Positions 52,099-61,137 of a DNA stretch of 64,000 nt are shown here, piece by piece (position 1 is the stretch's first letter; every line of letters begins with the position of its first letter). The notes under the pieces were generated by a model that did no database searches, was not told where the DNA came from, and saw only the letters and a list, made by a program, of their open reading frames with translations. The DNA comes from DASRHD01 sp035485575. Lineage in GTDB: Bacteria > Verrucomicrobiota > Verrucomicrobiia > Opitutales > Opitutaceae. Position numbers and translations under genes: made by a program. Where the stretch lies: positions 36,272 to 100,271 of the forward strand of contig DATHNW010000014.1 in NCBI GenBank assembly GCA_035485575.1, given 5' to 3'.

Positions 52099-53463
52099 TC
52101 AGGTGCCGACGACCGTCTGGATATTGACGAATTCGCGAATGCCGAAAGGCCCAAGCTCCCGGCCATAGCCGCTTTGCTTCACGCCGCCAAAGGGCATCGA
52201 GGGATCGGACCGCACAAAATCGTTGATAAAAACGGCGCCGGCCTCGATTTCGCGCGCAAGAGCGGCGGCGCGCCTTCTGTTTCTGGTAAAAATCGCGGCA
52301 CCGAGGCCGTAAATGGAATCATTGGCCACGCGCAGAGCCGCGGCTTCGTCCCGCACGGGAATGATGCCCGCGACCGGTCCGAAGAGTTCCTCATCGTAGG
52401 CGGGCATGCCGGGGGCGACGTCAGTGAGCACGGTGGGTGGATAGAAAAATCCGGGTCCGGCCGGAAGCCGGCCCCCGAGCAGAAGACGGGCGCCGCGTCG
52501 CACGCTTTTTTGCACCTGTTCGTGCAAACCGGCCCGCAGGTCCTCGCGCGCGAGCGGGCCGACATCCGTCGCAGGCTCGCGCGGATCGCCGGTCCGCCGC
52601 GCGGCCATGCATGCGACAAATTTTTCCTCAAACACGGTGCGGACGCGATCGACCACGATGAAACGTTTGGCGGCAATGCAGCTCTGGCCGTTGTTGACCA
52701 GCCGTGCGGCGGCGCAAATTTCGGCGGCCTGGTCGAGGTCGGCATCGGCGAGGATCAGATAGGCATCGCTGCCGCCGAGCTCGAAGACGCCCTTTTTCAT
52801 TGCGGCGCCGGCTTGCGCGGCGACCTCTTTGCCGGCGGCCGTGCTGCCGGTGAGTGTCACGGCGCGCACGCGCGGATCGGCGATGAGCGCGGGGATCTTT
52901 TTTGACGGGACGAGCAGCGTCTGCAGCACATGACGCGGTGCGCCGGCGGCGGAGAAAAGTTTTTCGATGGCAAGCGCGCAGCCGCTGACGTTGGAGGAAT
53001 GCTTGAGCAGGAGGACATTGCCGGCCATGAGTGCGGGCGCGGCGGCGCGGAAGAGCTGCCAGAATGGGAAATTCCACGGCATGATGGCGAGGACGACGCC
53101 GAGCGGCGTGAAGCCGACGTGGGAATTTTTAGGCGCGCCGGGCGGATGTTCGTCGGCGAGAAAGGCCGCGCCATATCGCGCGAAATGGTCGCAGCCCAGC
53201 GCGCATTTTTCGATCTCGGCGCGCGCCTGCGCCATCGGTTTGCCCATCTCGGAGACCATGAGCCGGGCGAGATCATCGCGCTGCGCGCGCAACACCCGGG
53301 CGAGGGCCCGCACATGCCGGGCGCGTTGAGCGAAGGAAAGCCGGCGCCAGCCTTCAAAGGCCGCCTGCGCACGCGTGATCGCAGTGACAATTTGTGCCGG
53401 AGTGTGCTCGTGATAGGCACGAAGGCGCCGTCCGGTGGCGGGATCGATGGAGACAAAGGCCAT
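52099..53463 (-). CDS. NAD(P)-dependent aldehyde dehydrogenase, SSADH type
   Basis: The 454-aa protein has the ALDH motifs: VLAIMPWNFPFWQLFRAA, TGSTAAGKEVAAQAG, the catalytic Glu in FELGGSD, the catalytic Cys in NNGQSCIAAKRF, and the C-terminal PFGGVKQSGYGRELG. It groups by appearance with the short Sad/GabD-like succinate-semialdehyde dehydrogenases. No partner transaminase is nearby, so substrate stays open. It lies alone between ppk1 and the tricorn gene. Confidence 0.9.
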   Translation of the reverse strand: MAFVSIDPATGRRLRAYHEHTPAQIVTAITRAQAAFEGWRRLSFAQRARHVRALARVLRAQRDDLARLMVSEMGKPMAQARAEIEKCALGCDHFARYGAAFLADEHPPGAPKNSHVGFTPLGVVLAIMPWNFPFWQLFRAAAPALMAGNVLLLKHSSNVSGCALAIEKLFSAAGAPRHVLQTLLVPSKKIPALIADPRVRAVTLTGSTAAGKEVAAQAGAAMKKGVFELGGSDAYLILADADLDQAAEICAAARLVNNGQSCIAAKRFIVVDRVRTVFEEKFVACMAARRTGDPREPATDVGPLAREDLRAGLHEQVQKSVRRGARLLLGGRLPAGPGFFYPPTVLTDVAPGMPAYDEELFGPVAGIIPVRDEAAALRVANDSIYGLGAAIFTRNRRRAAALAREIEAGAVFINDFVRSDPSMPFGGVKQSGYGRELGPFGIREFVNIQTVVGT

Positions 53464-53520
53464 GGCAGGATGGACAGCATTTGGCGCCGGACGTTCGCCG
53501 TCTGCTTGATTCCGTTCGGC

Positions 53521-56500
53521 TTAATTTCTTATCGGATAAGGCGGCACGGGCGGCAGGTTCCGCTCCTGGGTCTTGAGTTCGTCGAGAATGACCTCGATGG
53601 CCTTGTCGAGCTGCTGGTCTTCGCCGCGGAATTCGCGCGCGGGATCGTTGTCCACCACGATGTCGGGATCGACGCCGTGGCCCTCGATGATCCAGCCCTG
53701 ACCATCCTTCGAATAGGGCGCAAACTCGGGCCGGTTGAGGAAGCCGCCGTCCACCAGAGGCAGGGTTTCGCGGATGCCGACCACGCCGCCCCAGGTGCGT
53801 TTGCCGATGAGCTTGCCCAGCCCAAGGGTCTTGAAGCGATAGGGGAAGATGTCGCCGTCGGACGCGGAGAATTCGTCCATGAGGGTGACCTTGGGGCCGA
53901 GCAGCATCTCGTCGGGATCCGGCGTCGGCGTGCCGTAGCGCGTGACCTCGACCATCGCCAATTCACGGCGCAGGCGGTCGATGATCATGGGCGAGACAAA
54001 GCCGCCGCCGTTGCTGCGGACGTCGACGATAAGGGCCTTTTTTCGCAATTGCGGATAGAAGTGCTTGGCGAATTCGTTGAGGCCGTCGAAGCCCATGTCG
54101 GGGATATGCACGTAGCCGACCTTGCCGCCGGTCTTCCGGTTCACGTAGTCGATGTTGTGCTGCACCCAAGTGTAATAATAGAGCGGCGTTTCATCGGCGA
54201 TGGGCACCACCGTGACGTCGCGTGCGCCGTTGTCGTCGGGCTTGGAGTTGACCCGGAGCACCACCTGCTTGCCGGCAGTGCCGATGAGCAGCTGGTAGAG
54301 GTTGGCGACTTGCGAAACGGGCGTGCCGTTGATGGCGAGCAGGTAATCGCCTTCCTTCACGTCAACGCCGATCTCGGTGAGGGGCGAGCGAGTGGCCTCC
54401 TGCCAGTTCTCGCCGCGAAGGATTCTGTCGATGCGATAGGCGCGCGTGACGGAATCGCGCGAGAACGTGGCGCCGAGCAGCCCCATGGGAATGCGCGGCA
54501 CGTCGGGACGGTCACCGGCGCCGACATAGGTGTGGCCGCTGTTGAGTTCGCCGATGAGTTCACCAATGAGGTAGGTGAGGTCGTTGCGGTGCTGGACGTA
54601 AGGCAGAAGCGCGGCGTATTTCGCGCGCAGGGCGGGCCAGTCCACGCCGTTCATGTTGGGCGCGTAAAAACAATCACGCATCTGGCGCCAGCATTCGTTG
54701 TAGATTTGTGTCCATTCGGCCCGGCGGTCGAGGTGCATCTCCAGGTTGGAAAGATCGAGCTTGTTGTCCTTCAGTTCGATCTTGGCCGAGGGCAGATCGA
54801 TGAGCGCGTAGTCGTCGCCGGATTTGACCAGCATCTTTTTAAGGTCGGCGGTGATTTCAAAGCCCCCGACTTCGCCGAGCTCGGTTTCCTTGCGCTCCTT
54901 TAGATCATAGACGGCAAGCGTGCCTTTGACGGTGGGCGGGCCTTCGATGTCGTCGTCATCGTTCTCGTCACCCTGGCGGAGATAGAAGATTTTTCCGTCC
55001 GCCATCTGGATGAAGCCGTAATTGGCGGGTATGACCGGCAGGCCGACCAGCCGATCCTTGAGGCCATCCTCATCGACTTTGACGACGACGGCCTTTTTTT
55101 CACCGTCTTTTTCGTCCTTCCCGTTGGCGGCCTTGTCGTCGGATTTTTTGTCATCTCCGCCGATGGCCACCTCGTCGCTTTTCGGTGCGAGCGGGGAAGG
55201 GGTCGCCTTGGCCAATGTGACGAGGTAAACGCGCTGCATGTTGCGATAGACATGCTCGAACTCGGTGTCGCCGAGTAGCGGCTTGAAATCGCGGCTGGAG
55301 GCGAAGAGCAGGTATTTGCCGTCGTCGCTGAAGGCGGGCGAGTCGGCGGCATACCAGCCGTCGGTGACCTCAAGGCGCTTTTGCGAGTCGAGCGAGTAGA
55401 GCCAGACCTTGGTCAGCGATTCGTCCTCGGGGCGTGCATAGGCCACCCATTTGCTGTCGGGCGACCAGGCGTAGTTCATGATTTCAAAGGCGGTAGCCCG
55501 GTCCACTTTCGTGATGGTTTTTGTTCCGACATCCACGAAGCGCAGGCGCTGGCGGCGGTCGCTCCAGAGGAGCTTCTTGCTGTCTGGCGACCAGAGGGGC
55601 GCGTAATAATACGTGTCCGCACCGCTGGTGATCTGGACCGGTTTGGCGCGGCCATCCTGCGAGCGGATGAAAAGCTCGTTTTCGCCTGTCTCGTCGGAAA
55701 CATAGGCGATCCATTTGCCGTCGGGCGACCAGATGGCGTCGCGCTCGTGCGCGCCGGAGGTGTCGGTGAGGTTGCGGGTCGCGCCGTCCTTGGCCGGCAC
55801 GGTGAAGACGTCGCCGCGTGCGACGACGACGGCGCGCTTGCCGTCGGGCGCCGGATGCACGTCGGTCACGAACCGGGCGACGTTGACCAGCTCGGTGCGG
55901 CTGCCGGCGAAATCCTCCTTTATGACAATGGGAACCTGGCGCGCCTTTTGAGTCTTCAAATCAAAGTGCCAGATATAGCCGGCCTGCTCGAAGACGATGC
56001 CGCCGCGGCCGAGCGAGGGGAACTTGAGGTCGTAGTCCTTGAAGAAGGTGTGCTGCTTCGTCTGCCTGGTCGCGAGGTCGTAGCTGAAGAGATTCATGTG
56101 CCCGTCGCGGTCGGACGCGAAATAGATTTTGTCGTCCGGCGCCCACATCGGGATGATGTCCTGCGCGGGGTTGTTGGTGATGTTTTCGAGCGCGCGGGTC
56201 TTGAAATCAAAAATCCAGATGTCGTCGGCCTGGCCGCCGCGGTAGCGCTTCCAGGTGCGAAATTCCCGGAAGACGCGGTTGTAGGCCATCTTCGAGTCAT
56301 CGGGGGAAAATGACATGAAGCCGCCGCGCGGCACGGGCAGCTGTTGCGGCAACTCGGCATCGAGGCCGACCGAATACAGCTGCCCGATGAAGTCATCAAT
56401 CGAGCGCATGCGTGAGCGGAACACGATCTCGGGCCGGGTGTTCTTCCAGGCCATCACGAGGTTGTTCGGCCCCATGCGGTCGGAGACATCGTCGCGACCG

Positions 56501-56838
56501 AGCGTCGCGGTGAAGGTCAGGCGCCGGGGCGCGCCGCCATCGGCGGGCATGACATAGACTTCGGTGTTGCCGTCGTATTGCGCGGTGAAGGCGAGCTGCG
56601 TGCCATCGGCGGAGAAGCGCGGAAACACGGCGTAACCCGGGCCGTTGGTCAGCCGGCGCGCGACGCCGCCATCCAGGCCGACCGTGTAAAGCTGGCCGGC
56701 GTAGGAAAACACGATCTGCGAGCCGTTGGTGGCGGGAAAGCGGAGCAGGCGCGTCTGCTCGGTGGCAGCGGGTGTCTGTGCGGAGAGGCCGATGGCGGAC
56801 AACGCAAATGCCAAGGCGAGTCGGGCAAGTTTCAGCAT
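53521..56838 (-). CDS. Tricorn-type S41 peptidase, secreted
   Basis: The 1105-aa product has a signal peptide and an N-terminal beta-propeller region of WD40/PD40 repeats (about residues 25-620, e.g. PRFSADGTQLAFTAQYDGN, IWSPDGKWIAYVSDETGENELF). A charged insert rich in D/E/K (around 560-600), a PDZ domain (about 790-880) and a C-terminal S41 protease domain follow. VDVRSNGGGF and LMDEFSASDGDIFPY with the nucleophile Ser are visible. Tricorn proteins degrade oligopeptides; secreted bacterial forms act in the periplasm. No operon partner is apparent. Confidence 0.92.
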   Translation of the reverse strand: MLKLARLALAFALSAIGLSAQTPAATEQTRLLRFPATNGSQIVFSYAGQLYTVGLDGGVARRLTNGPGYAVFPRFSADGTQLAFTAQYDGNTEVYVMPADGGAPRRLTFTATLGRDDVSDRMGPNNLVMAWKNTRPEIVFRSRMRSIDDFIGQLYSVGLDAELPQQLPVPRGGFMSFSPDDSKMAYNRVFREFRTWKRYRGGQADDIWIFDFKTRALENITNNPAQDIIPMWAPDDKIYFASDRDGHMNLFSYDLATRQTKQHTFFKDYDLKFPSLGRGGIVFEQAGYIWHFDLKTQKARQVPIVIKEDFAGSRTELVNVARFVTDVHPAPDGKRAVVVARGDVFTVPAKDGATRNLTDTSGAHERDAIWSPDGKWIAYVSDETGENELFIRSQDGRAKPVQITSGADTYYYAPLWSPDSKKLLWSDRRQRLRFVDVGTKTITKVDRATAFEIMNYAWSPDSKWVAYARPEDESLTKVWLYSLDSQKRLEVTDGWYAADSPAFSDDGKYLLFASSRDFKPLLGDTEFEHVYRNMQRVYLVTLAKATPSPLAPKSDEVAIGGDDKKSDDKAANGKDEKDGEKKAVVVKVDEDGLKDRLVGLPVIPANYGFIQMADGKIFYLRQGDENDDDDIEGPPTVKGTLAVYDLKERKETELGEVGGFEITADLKKMLVKSGDDYALIDLPSAKIELKDNKLDLSNLEMHLDRRAEWTQIYNECWRQMRDCFYAPNMNGVDWPALRAKYAALLPYVQHRNDLTYLIGELIGELNSGHTYVGAGDRPDVPRIPMGLLGATFSRDSVTRAYRIDRILRGENWQEATRSPLTEIGVDVKEGDYLLAINGTPVSQVANLYQLLIGTAGKQVVLRVNSKPDDNGARDVTVVPIADETPLYYYTWVQHNIDYVNRKTGGKVGYVHIPDMGFDGLNEFAKHFYPQLRKKALIVDVRSNGGGFVSPMIIDRLRRELAMVEVTRYGTPTPDPDEMLLGPKVTLMDEFSASDGDIFPYRFKTLGLGKLIGKRTWGGVVGIRETLPLVDGGFLNRPEFAPYSKDGQGWIIEGHGVDPDIVVDNDPAREFRGEDQQLDKAIEVILDELKTQERNLPPVPPYPIRN

Positions 56839-57054
56839 AGCGGAGACAATAAACTTAATTCTGGCAGTGGGTGGTTCCAGAGCCAGTCAAATTGCCCGAG
56901 AATTCAGAAATTGCACAAGAATCAGTTTGGCGCTGATCATTCCTTCCGATTATCGGTTCGGCATGGATCTCATCGATTACCATGCAAAAAATACGGGCCA
57001 GCTCTGAAGGCTTGGTCTATGCTGCACAAGCGACCAGATTTTAATCCTCGGGAA

Positions 57055-57432
57055 ATGATCACACGCCTTGACCACGTTCAGCTTACGATGCCTGCGGGAC
57101 AGGAGACCGCGGCGCGAAAATTCTTTGGCGAACTGCTGGGAATGGAGGAAGAGCCGAAGCCTCCGGCCTATGCGGTTCGCGGTGGCTGCTGGTTCCGGTC
57201 CGGCAGCGTGCTGGTGCACGCGAGCGTCGAGCCAGGGTTTCTGCCCCAGAAAAAAGCCCATCCGGCGCTTTGCGTCCGCGACCTGGAGGCATTGTGCCGC
57301 CGGCTCAGCGCCGAAGGATTTCCCGTCATCCCGGAAACGACGCTACCGGATCGAAAGCGCGTCTATACATCCGATCCCTTCGGCAACCGGATCGAGCTCA
57401 TTCAGGATGGCGATGGTTTTGGGCAGAGGTGA
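57055..57432 (+). CDS. VOC (glyoxalase/bleomycin-resistance) family protein
   Basis: The 125-aa protein starts ITRLDHVQLTMPAG, with beta-alpha-beta-beta-beta motifs FFGELLGM, GGCWFRSGS and DPFGNRIELIQ, the vicinal-oxygen-chelate fold. ATG 57055 gives the usual start; ATG 57020 would add 12 residues. Substrate is unknown. The 216 nt between the tricorn start and this ATG show nothing recognisable. A terminator overlaps its stop. Confidence 0.85.
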   Translation: MITRLDHVQLTMPAGQETAARKFFGELLGMEEEPKPPAYAVRGGCWFRSGSVLVHASVEPGFLPQKKAHPALCVRDLEALCRRLSAEGFPVIPETTLPDRKRVYTSDPFGNRIELIQDGDGFGQR

Positions 57433-57464
57433 AAGCCGGCCCGCCGAAAACGGCCCGGCTTTTT
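57432..57464 (+). terminator. Intrinsic terminator after the VOC gene
   Basis: AAAGCCGG (57432-57439) pairs with CCGGCTTT (57455-57462) and runs into TTTTT. It is partly symmetrical, so it may also serve htpG, which ends at 57468 from the other direction. Confidence 0.75.
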
Positions 57465-57467
57465 CGC

Positions 57468-59315
57468 TCAGACGTTCTCCAGAATCTTGTAGAGCCGGGC
57501 GACCATCTTCGTCGGGTCGTCGAGCAGGCCGGCGGCGAGGAGGGCGTTGTCGAGCAGCTGCTCGGCCACGAGCGCGGCGCGCTCGGGCGCGGATTCGCGG
57601 GCGGCCGCCAGGCGTTTGATGACGGCATGACGCGGATTGATGGCGAACTCGACCCGCGCGGGGGTGTCGGCGCCGTCCTTGTTCATCGCCTTCATCATGC
57701 GGCGCAGGTGGGGTGACATCATCTGGTCGGCGTTGAGCGCGGCGGCGGGCGAACCGACGAGGCGGTCGCTGGCCTTCACCTCGGCCACACGGTCGCCGAG
57801 CGTTTGCTTGAGCCACTCGGTGAGTTTCTTCACGTCGGCCTCGGCCAGTGCGTCGCCGTCGGGCGGCTGTGGCAGTTCATCGAGCTTCACGTCGGCGTTG
57901 TCGGCGGCACTGAATTTCTTGCCATCGAACTCGCGCAGCTGGTTCATCACGTAGTCGTCCATCGGGTGGGCGCAGAGCAGCACCTCGAGATTGCGGGCGC
58001 GGAAGCCTTCGAGATAAGGGCCGGCCTCGAGCGACTCGCGGCTCTGGCCGACGAGGAAATAAATCTCCTTCTGGCCGTCCTTCATCCGTGAGACGTAGTC
58101 GGCGAGGCTGGTGAGCTTGCCCTTCTCGGTGAGCGTGGATTCGAAACGCAGCAATTTCACCAATGCATCCTTGTGCGTGAAGTCGAGCGCGGCGCCTTCC
58201 TTCAGGAACAGGCCGAACTCGCCGAAAAATTCCGCGTAAACGTCGGGCTTCGCCTTGGCTTCGTCCTCGAGGAACTTGAGGAAGCGCTTGGTGATGACCT
58301 TGCCGATTTTATCGAGCAGGGCCTTGTCCTGCATCGTCTCACGCGAGATGTTCAGCGGCAGATCCTCGCTGTCGATCACGCCTTTGAGGAAGCGCAGCCA
58401 CTCGGGCAGGAGGTCCTTGGGCTTCGAATCGATGAGCACCTTGCGGCAGTAAAGCGCGACGCCCGGCTCGGTGCGGGCGAGGCCGAGCTTTTCAGGGTTG
58501 TCCTTCGGCACGAAGAGCAGCGCGTTGATGGAGAGGGGAGCGTCGGCCGAAAAATGCAGGCGCAGGCGCGGCTCGTCGAAGGCGTGGGCCTGGAACTTGT
58601 AGAACTCGGTGTATTCCTCGTCCTTGATCTCGTTTTTATTGCGCAGCCAGAGCGCCTGCACGGTGTTAAGGCGCTTGCCGTTGAGATTGATGGGAAACGT
58701 CACGAACGCGCTGTAGCGCTCGAGGATTTCCTTGATGCGCCATTCCTGGCTGAACTCGGAGCACTCGTCCTTCAGCTCGATGACGATTTTCGCGCCGCGC
58801 CGCTGGCCGTCGCTTTCCTCGATTTCATAGCTGCCGGCGCCGTCGCTCGTCCAGAGCTGGCCGGGCTCGCCCGCGCGCCATGAGTGGGTGAAGACCTTGA
58901 CCGATTTCGCGACCATGAACGCGGAGTAGAAGCCGACGCCGAACTGACCGATGAGGCCGGCGTTTTTCTGCGCGCCCTCGCTCAGCGCCTTGAGGAAGGC
59001 CTTCGAGCCGGAGTGGGCGATGGTGCCGAGGTTTTCGACGAGTTCGGCGCTGGTCATGCCGATGCCGAAATCCTGGATCGTGAGCGTCTTGGCCTTGTCG
59101 TCGGTCGTGAGGTTGATCTCGAGCGGCAGGTTGTCGTCGAAGACCTCCTTTTCGGTGAGCTGGAGGTGGCGGAGCTTTTCCAGCGCGTCGGAGGCGTTGG
59201 ACACCAGCTCGCGCACGAAGATTTCTTTCTCGGTATAGAGCGAATGGATGACGATATCGAGCAGCTGCTTGATCTCGGCCTGGAATTCGAATTTCTGCGG
59301 CGTGGCGGTGGACAT
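57468..59315 (-). CDS. htpG: Molecular chaperone HtpG (Hsp90)
   Basis: The 615-aa ATP-dependent chaperone begins FQAEIKQLLDIVIHSLYTEKEIFVRELVSNASDALEKLRH. It has the N-terminal ATPase motifs DFGIGMT and IGQFGVGFYSAFMVA, and a middle domain with LPLNISRETMQ and LLPEWLRFLKGVIDSEDLPLN. Length matches the family. It is transcribed alone. A string of GAGTTGAG-like short repeats lies just upstream of the start (59323-59355). Confidence 0.98.
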   Translation of the reverse strand: MSTATPQKFEFQAEIKQLLDIVIHSLYTEKEIFVRELVSNASDALEKLRHLQLTEKEVFDDNLPLEINLTTDDKAKTLTIQDFGIGMTSAELVENLGTIAHSGSKAFLKALSEGAQKNAGLIGQFGVGFYSAFMVAKSVKVFTHSWRAGEPGQLWTSDGAGSYEIEESDGQRRGAKIVIELKDECSEFSQEWRIKEILERYSAFVTFPINLNGKRLNTVQALWLRNKNEIKDEEYTEFYKFQAHAFDEPRLRLHFSADAPLSINALLFVPKDNPEKLGLARTEPGVALYCRKVLIDSKPKDLLPEWLRFLKGVIDSEDLPLNISRETMQDKALLDKIGKVITKRFLKFLEDEAKAKPDVYAEFFGEFGLFLKEGAALDFTHKDALVKLLRFESTLTEKGKLTSLADYVSRMKDGQKEIYFLVGQSRESLEAGPYLEGFRARNLEVLLCAHPMDDYVMNQLREFDGKKFSAADNADVKLDELPQPPDGDALAEADVKKLTEWLKQTLGDRVAEVKASDRLVGSPAAALNADQMMSPHLRRMMKAMNKDGADTPARVEFAINPRHAVIKRLAAARESAPERAALVAEQLLDNALLAAGLLDDPTKMVARLYKILENV

Positions 59316-59392
59316 GGGTGGATGAGTTGAGAGTCAGTAGCTGAGAGTTGAGGGTTAAGAAGTAAAAGCTGAAAGGACGAAAAGACAAAAAG

Positions 59393-59413
59393 AGCCTGCC
59401 AGTTTAGCAGGCT
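59393..59413 (-). terminator. Intrinsic terminator of the cyclase-like gene
   Basis: AGCCTGC and GCAGGCT form a perfect 7-bp stem with a 7-nt loop. On the minus strand it is followed by CTTTTTGTCTTTT. It lies 40 nt after the stop of the gene ending at 59453. Confidence 0.8.
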
Positions 59414-59452
59414 TTGGCAAAAATCAAGCGGCCTAATGCGTGCGAGTCTAAA

Positions 59453-60331
59453 TCATTTTTTGGCCCTAGAATTTATGTAGCGAGCTACGTATTTGTATTT
59501 GTCCAGAATCTGCGGGTTTTCTTCGGAAGAGAATTTTTTAATCATCTCATTCACAAACAGTTTCATTCCTGAGATGGGTTTTGCTACATTTGTTTCCCCG
59601 CCCAGTGAAACTAGTGTGGATTCTTTCAAATAATCCAATGCCAATGCATTATCTTCGTCGTGCATTAGCATTTCCTTGCACTTTTCTTTCATGGCATATG
59701 CCACTCTTTGATCTTCTGCCGATGCATATGATTTATTTTCGAATGAATCCAGCCATTCCAAAATTGAATCACTTAAGACTACTCGAGGATAAACTGCGAC
59801 TTTGCTTTCAAGCCGATATGCTTCGGCTAATGCGGGTCCGTAAATATCGCTGCTGTTTAAACTGCAACCCGCGCCAATTGCTATGCCCGCTCTGAATGGA
59901 AACCCGCGATCTAATCCACAAAGCATCATTGATGCACAGGCACACAGGGCACTGTATGTGCTGCCCAATGGGTAGTGGCCATCTTCTCTCAGCGGGAAAA
60001 ATAAAACCAACCCATCGGAAAATCGTTGGGATCTGATTCCGGTGATTCTGTATTTTTGAACTTTCTCTCCTACATCTTTACTTATTCCTTCGATTTCTGA
60101 TTGGTGCCAATCGTTGGAGGAATCTATAAAATTCGAGAAATTGTGTTGAATGAATTGAACCGCTTCCAGCGATCTTAGGATTTTATTTCTAAATGCGTCG
60201 TATGCCTCAACATTCGCTTTTGGGGGCATGAACAGGAGGCCCTCCATTTGGGCTCGTTGGCCTAACACGTCAATGAACGCTACAAGGTAATGCTGAATGA
60301 TTACTTGAGGCATGGGTGCAGTGACCTTCAC
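59453..60331 (-). CDS. AT-rich nucleotidyl-cyclase-like protein
   Basis: The 292-aa protein has a pattern of class III nucleotidyl cyclases. FIDVLG near the N-terminus (Asp21) matches the first metal-binding Asp motif, RFSDGLVLFF (Asp106) matches the second, and FPFRAGIAIGAG and YGPALAEAYRLES match the later core. The remainder is helical and not assigned. GTG 60331 overlaps the livF stop (GTGA); ATG 60313 is an alternative start. Codon use and base composition are much more AT-rich than the liv and htpG genes, so it looks recently acquired. No effector gene typical of Pycsar or CBASS is adjacent. Function unknown. Confidence 0.65.
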   Translation of the reverse strand: MKVTAPMPQVIIQHYLVAFIDVLGQRAQMEGLLFMPPKANVEAYDAFRNKILRSLEAVQFIQHNFSNFIDSSNDWHQSEIEGISKDVGEKVQKYRITGIRSQRFSDGLVLFFPLREDGHYPLGSTYSALCACASMMLCGLDRGFPFRAGIAIGAGCSLNSSDIYGPALAEAYRLESKVAVYPRVVLSDSILEWLDSFENKSYASAEDQRVAYAMKEKCKEMLMHDEDNALALDYLKESTLVSLGGETNVAKPISGMKLFVNEMIKKFSSEENPQILDKYKYVARYINSRAKK

Positions 60332-61035
60332 CCGCCGAGGTAGGCGGCCTTGAGCTGCGGGTCGTTGCGGAGGTCCTGGCTTGGGCCCTGGAGGGCGATG
60401 CGGCCGGTTTCGAGGACGTAGGCGTAGGTTGAAATTTCGAGTGCGAGTTTGGCGTTCTGTTCGACCAGCAGGATGGTGATGCCGCGGGTCTTATTGATCT
60501 CGATGATCTTTTCGAAGATCGTGGAAATCAGGCGCGGGGCGAGGCCGAGCGAGGGCTCATCAAGCATGAGAAATTTCGGATTGCCCATGAGCGCACGGCC
60601 GATGGCGAGCATCTGCTGTTCGCCGCCGGAGAGCGTGCCGGCGCTTTGCTTGAGGCGTTCCTGCAGGCGCGGAAAAATGCTGAAGACGTGTTCGCGGTTT
60701 TTTGCGTTGAGCGCCGGGTCGTTCTGCAGATATGCGCCCATCGCGAGGTTTTCGTCGACGGTCAGGTTGGCGAAGACCATGCGGCCCTCGGGCACGTGGC
60801 AGAGGCCGCGGGCGACGATCCGGTGCGCGGGCAGGGCGGTGATGTCCTCGCCGAGAAACTCGACCCGGCCGCTTTTCGCGCGAAGCAGTCCAGAGATGGT
60901 CTGAAGCGCGGTGGTCTTGCCCGCGCCGTTGCCGCCGACGAGTGTGACGATGGCGCCGGCGGGAACTTCGAGCGAGACGCCGTTGAGCGCTGCAATGGCG
61001 CCGTAGCTGACGGAGAGGTCGGTGACGCGAAGCAT
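60328..61035 (-). CDS. livF: Branched-chain amino-acid ABC transporter ATPase LivF
   Basis: The 235-aa ATPase (ATG 61035, MLRVTDLSVSYG) has Walker A GGNGAGKT, signature LSGGEQQ, Walker B LMLDEPSLGLAP, and the family-typical end AYLGG. With LivG it powers the importer. The preceding livG stop is about 100 nt away, and that gap holds a repeat-like palindrome. Confidence 0.95.
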   Translation of the reverse strand: MLRVTDLSVSYGAIAALNGVSLEVPAGAIVTLVGGNGAGKTTALQTISGLLRAKSGRVEFLGEDITALPAHRIVARGLCHVPEGRMVFANLTVDENLAMGAYLQNDPALNAKNREHVFSIFPRLQERLKQSAGTLSGGEQQMLAIGRALMGNPKFLMLDEPSLGLAPRLISTIFEKIIEINKTRGITILLVEQNAKLALEISTYAYVLETGRIALQGPSQDLRNDPQLKAAYLGG

Positions 61036-61050
61036 GTCTGATTTCACCGC

Positions 61051-61134
61051 GGAGACGCGGAGGGCGCGGAGTTCGGAAAGAATTTCATGGGGCCGGCCTT
61101 TTCTCTGGGTTCTCCGTGTCTCTGTGGTTAAGTA
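61051..61134 (-). repeat. Dispersed-type palindromic intergenic repeat
   Basis: Between livG and livF lies TTAACCACAGAGACACGGAGAA at one end and CTCCGCGTCTCCGCGGTGAAA at the other, read on the minus strand; the arms are imperfectly complementary. I recognise the ACCACAGAGACACGGAG motif as a short interspersed sequence found between genes in many unrelated bacteria. Origin and role are unclear. It would form a large hairpin in the liv mRNA. Confidence 0.45.
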
Positions 61135-61137
61135 TCA

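Noticed and set aside
52930..54903. 657-aa plus-strand frame opposite the aldehyde dehydrogenase and tricorn genes
   Set aside because: It overlaps two well-supported genes and has shadow-type composition with no domain.
59453..60331. Complete Pycsar or CBASS defence system
   Set aside because: Only a cyclase-like protein is present; neighbours are livF and htpG, with no effector, so a defence role is not supported.
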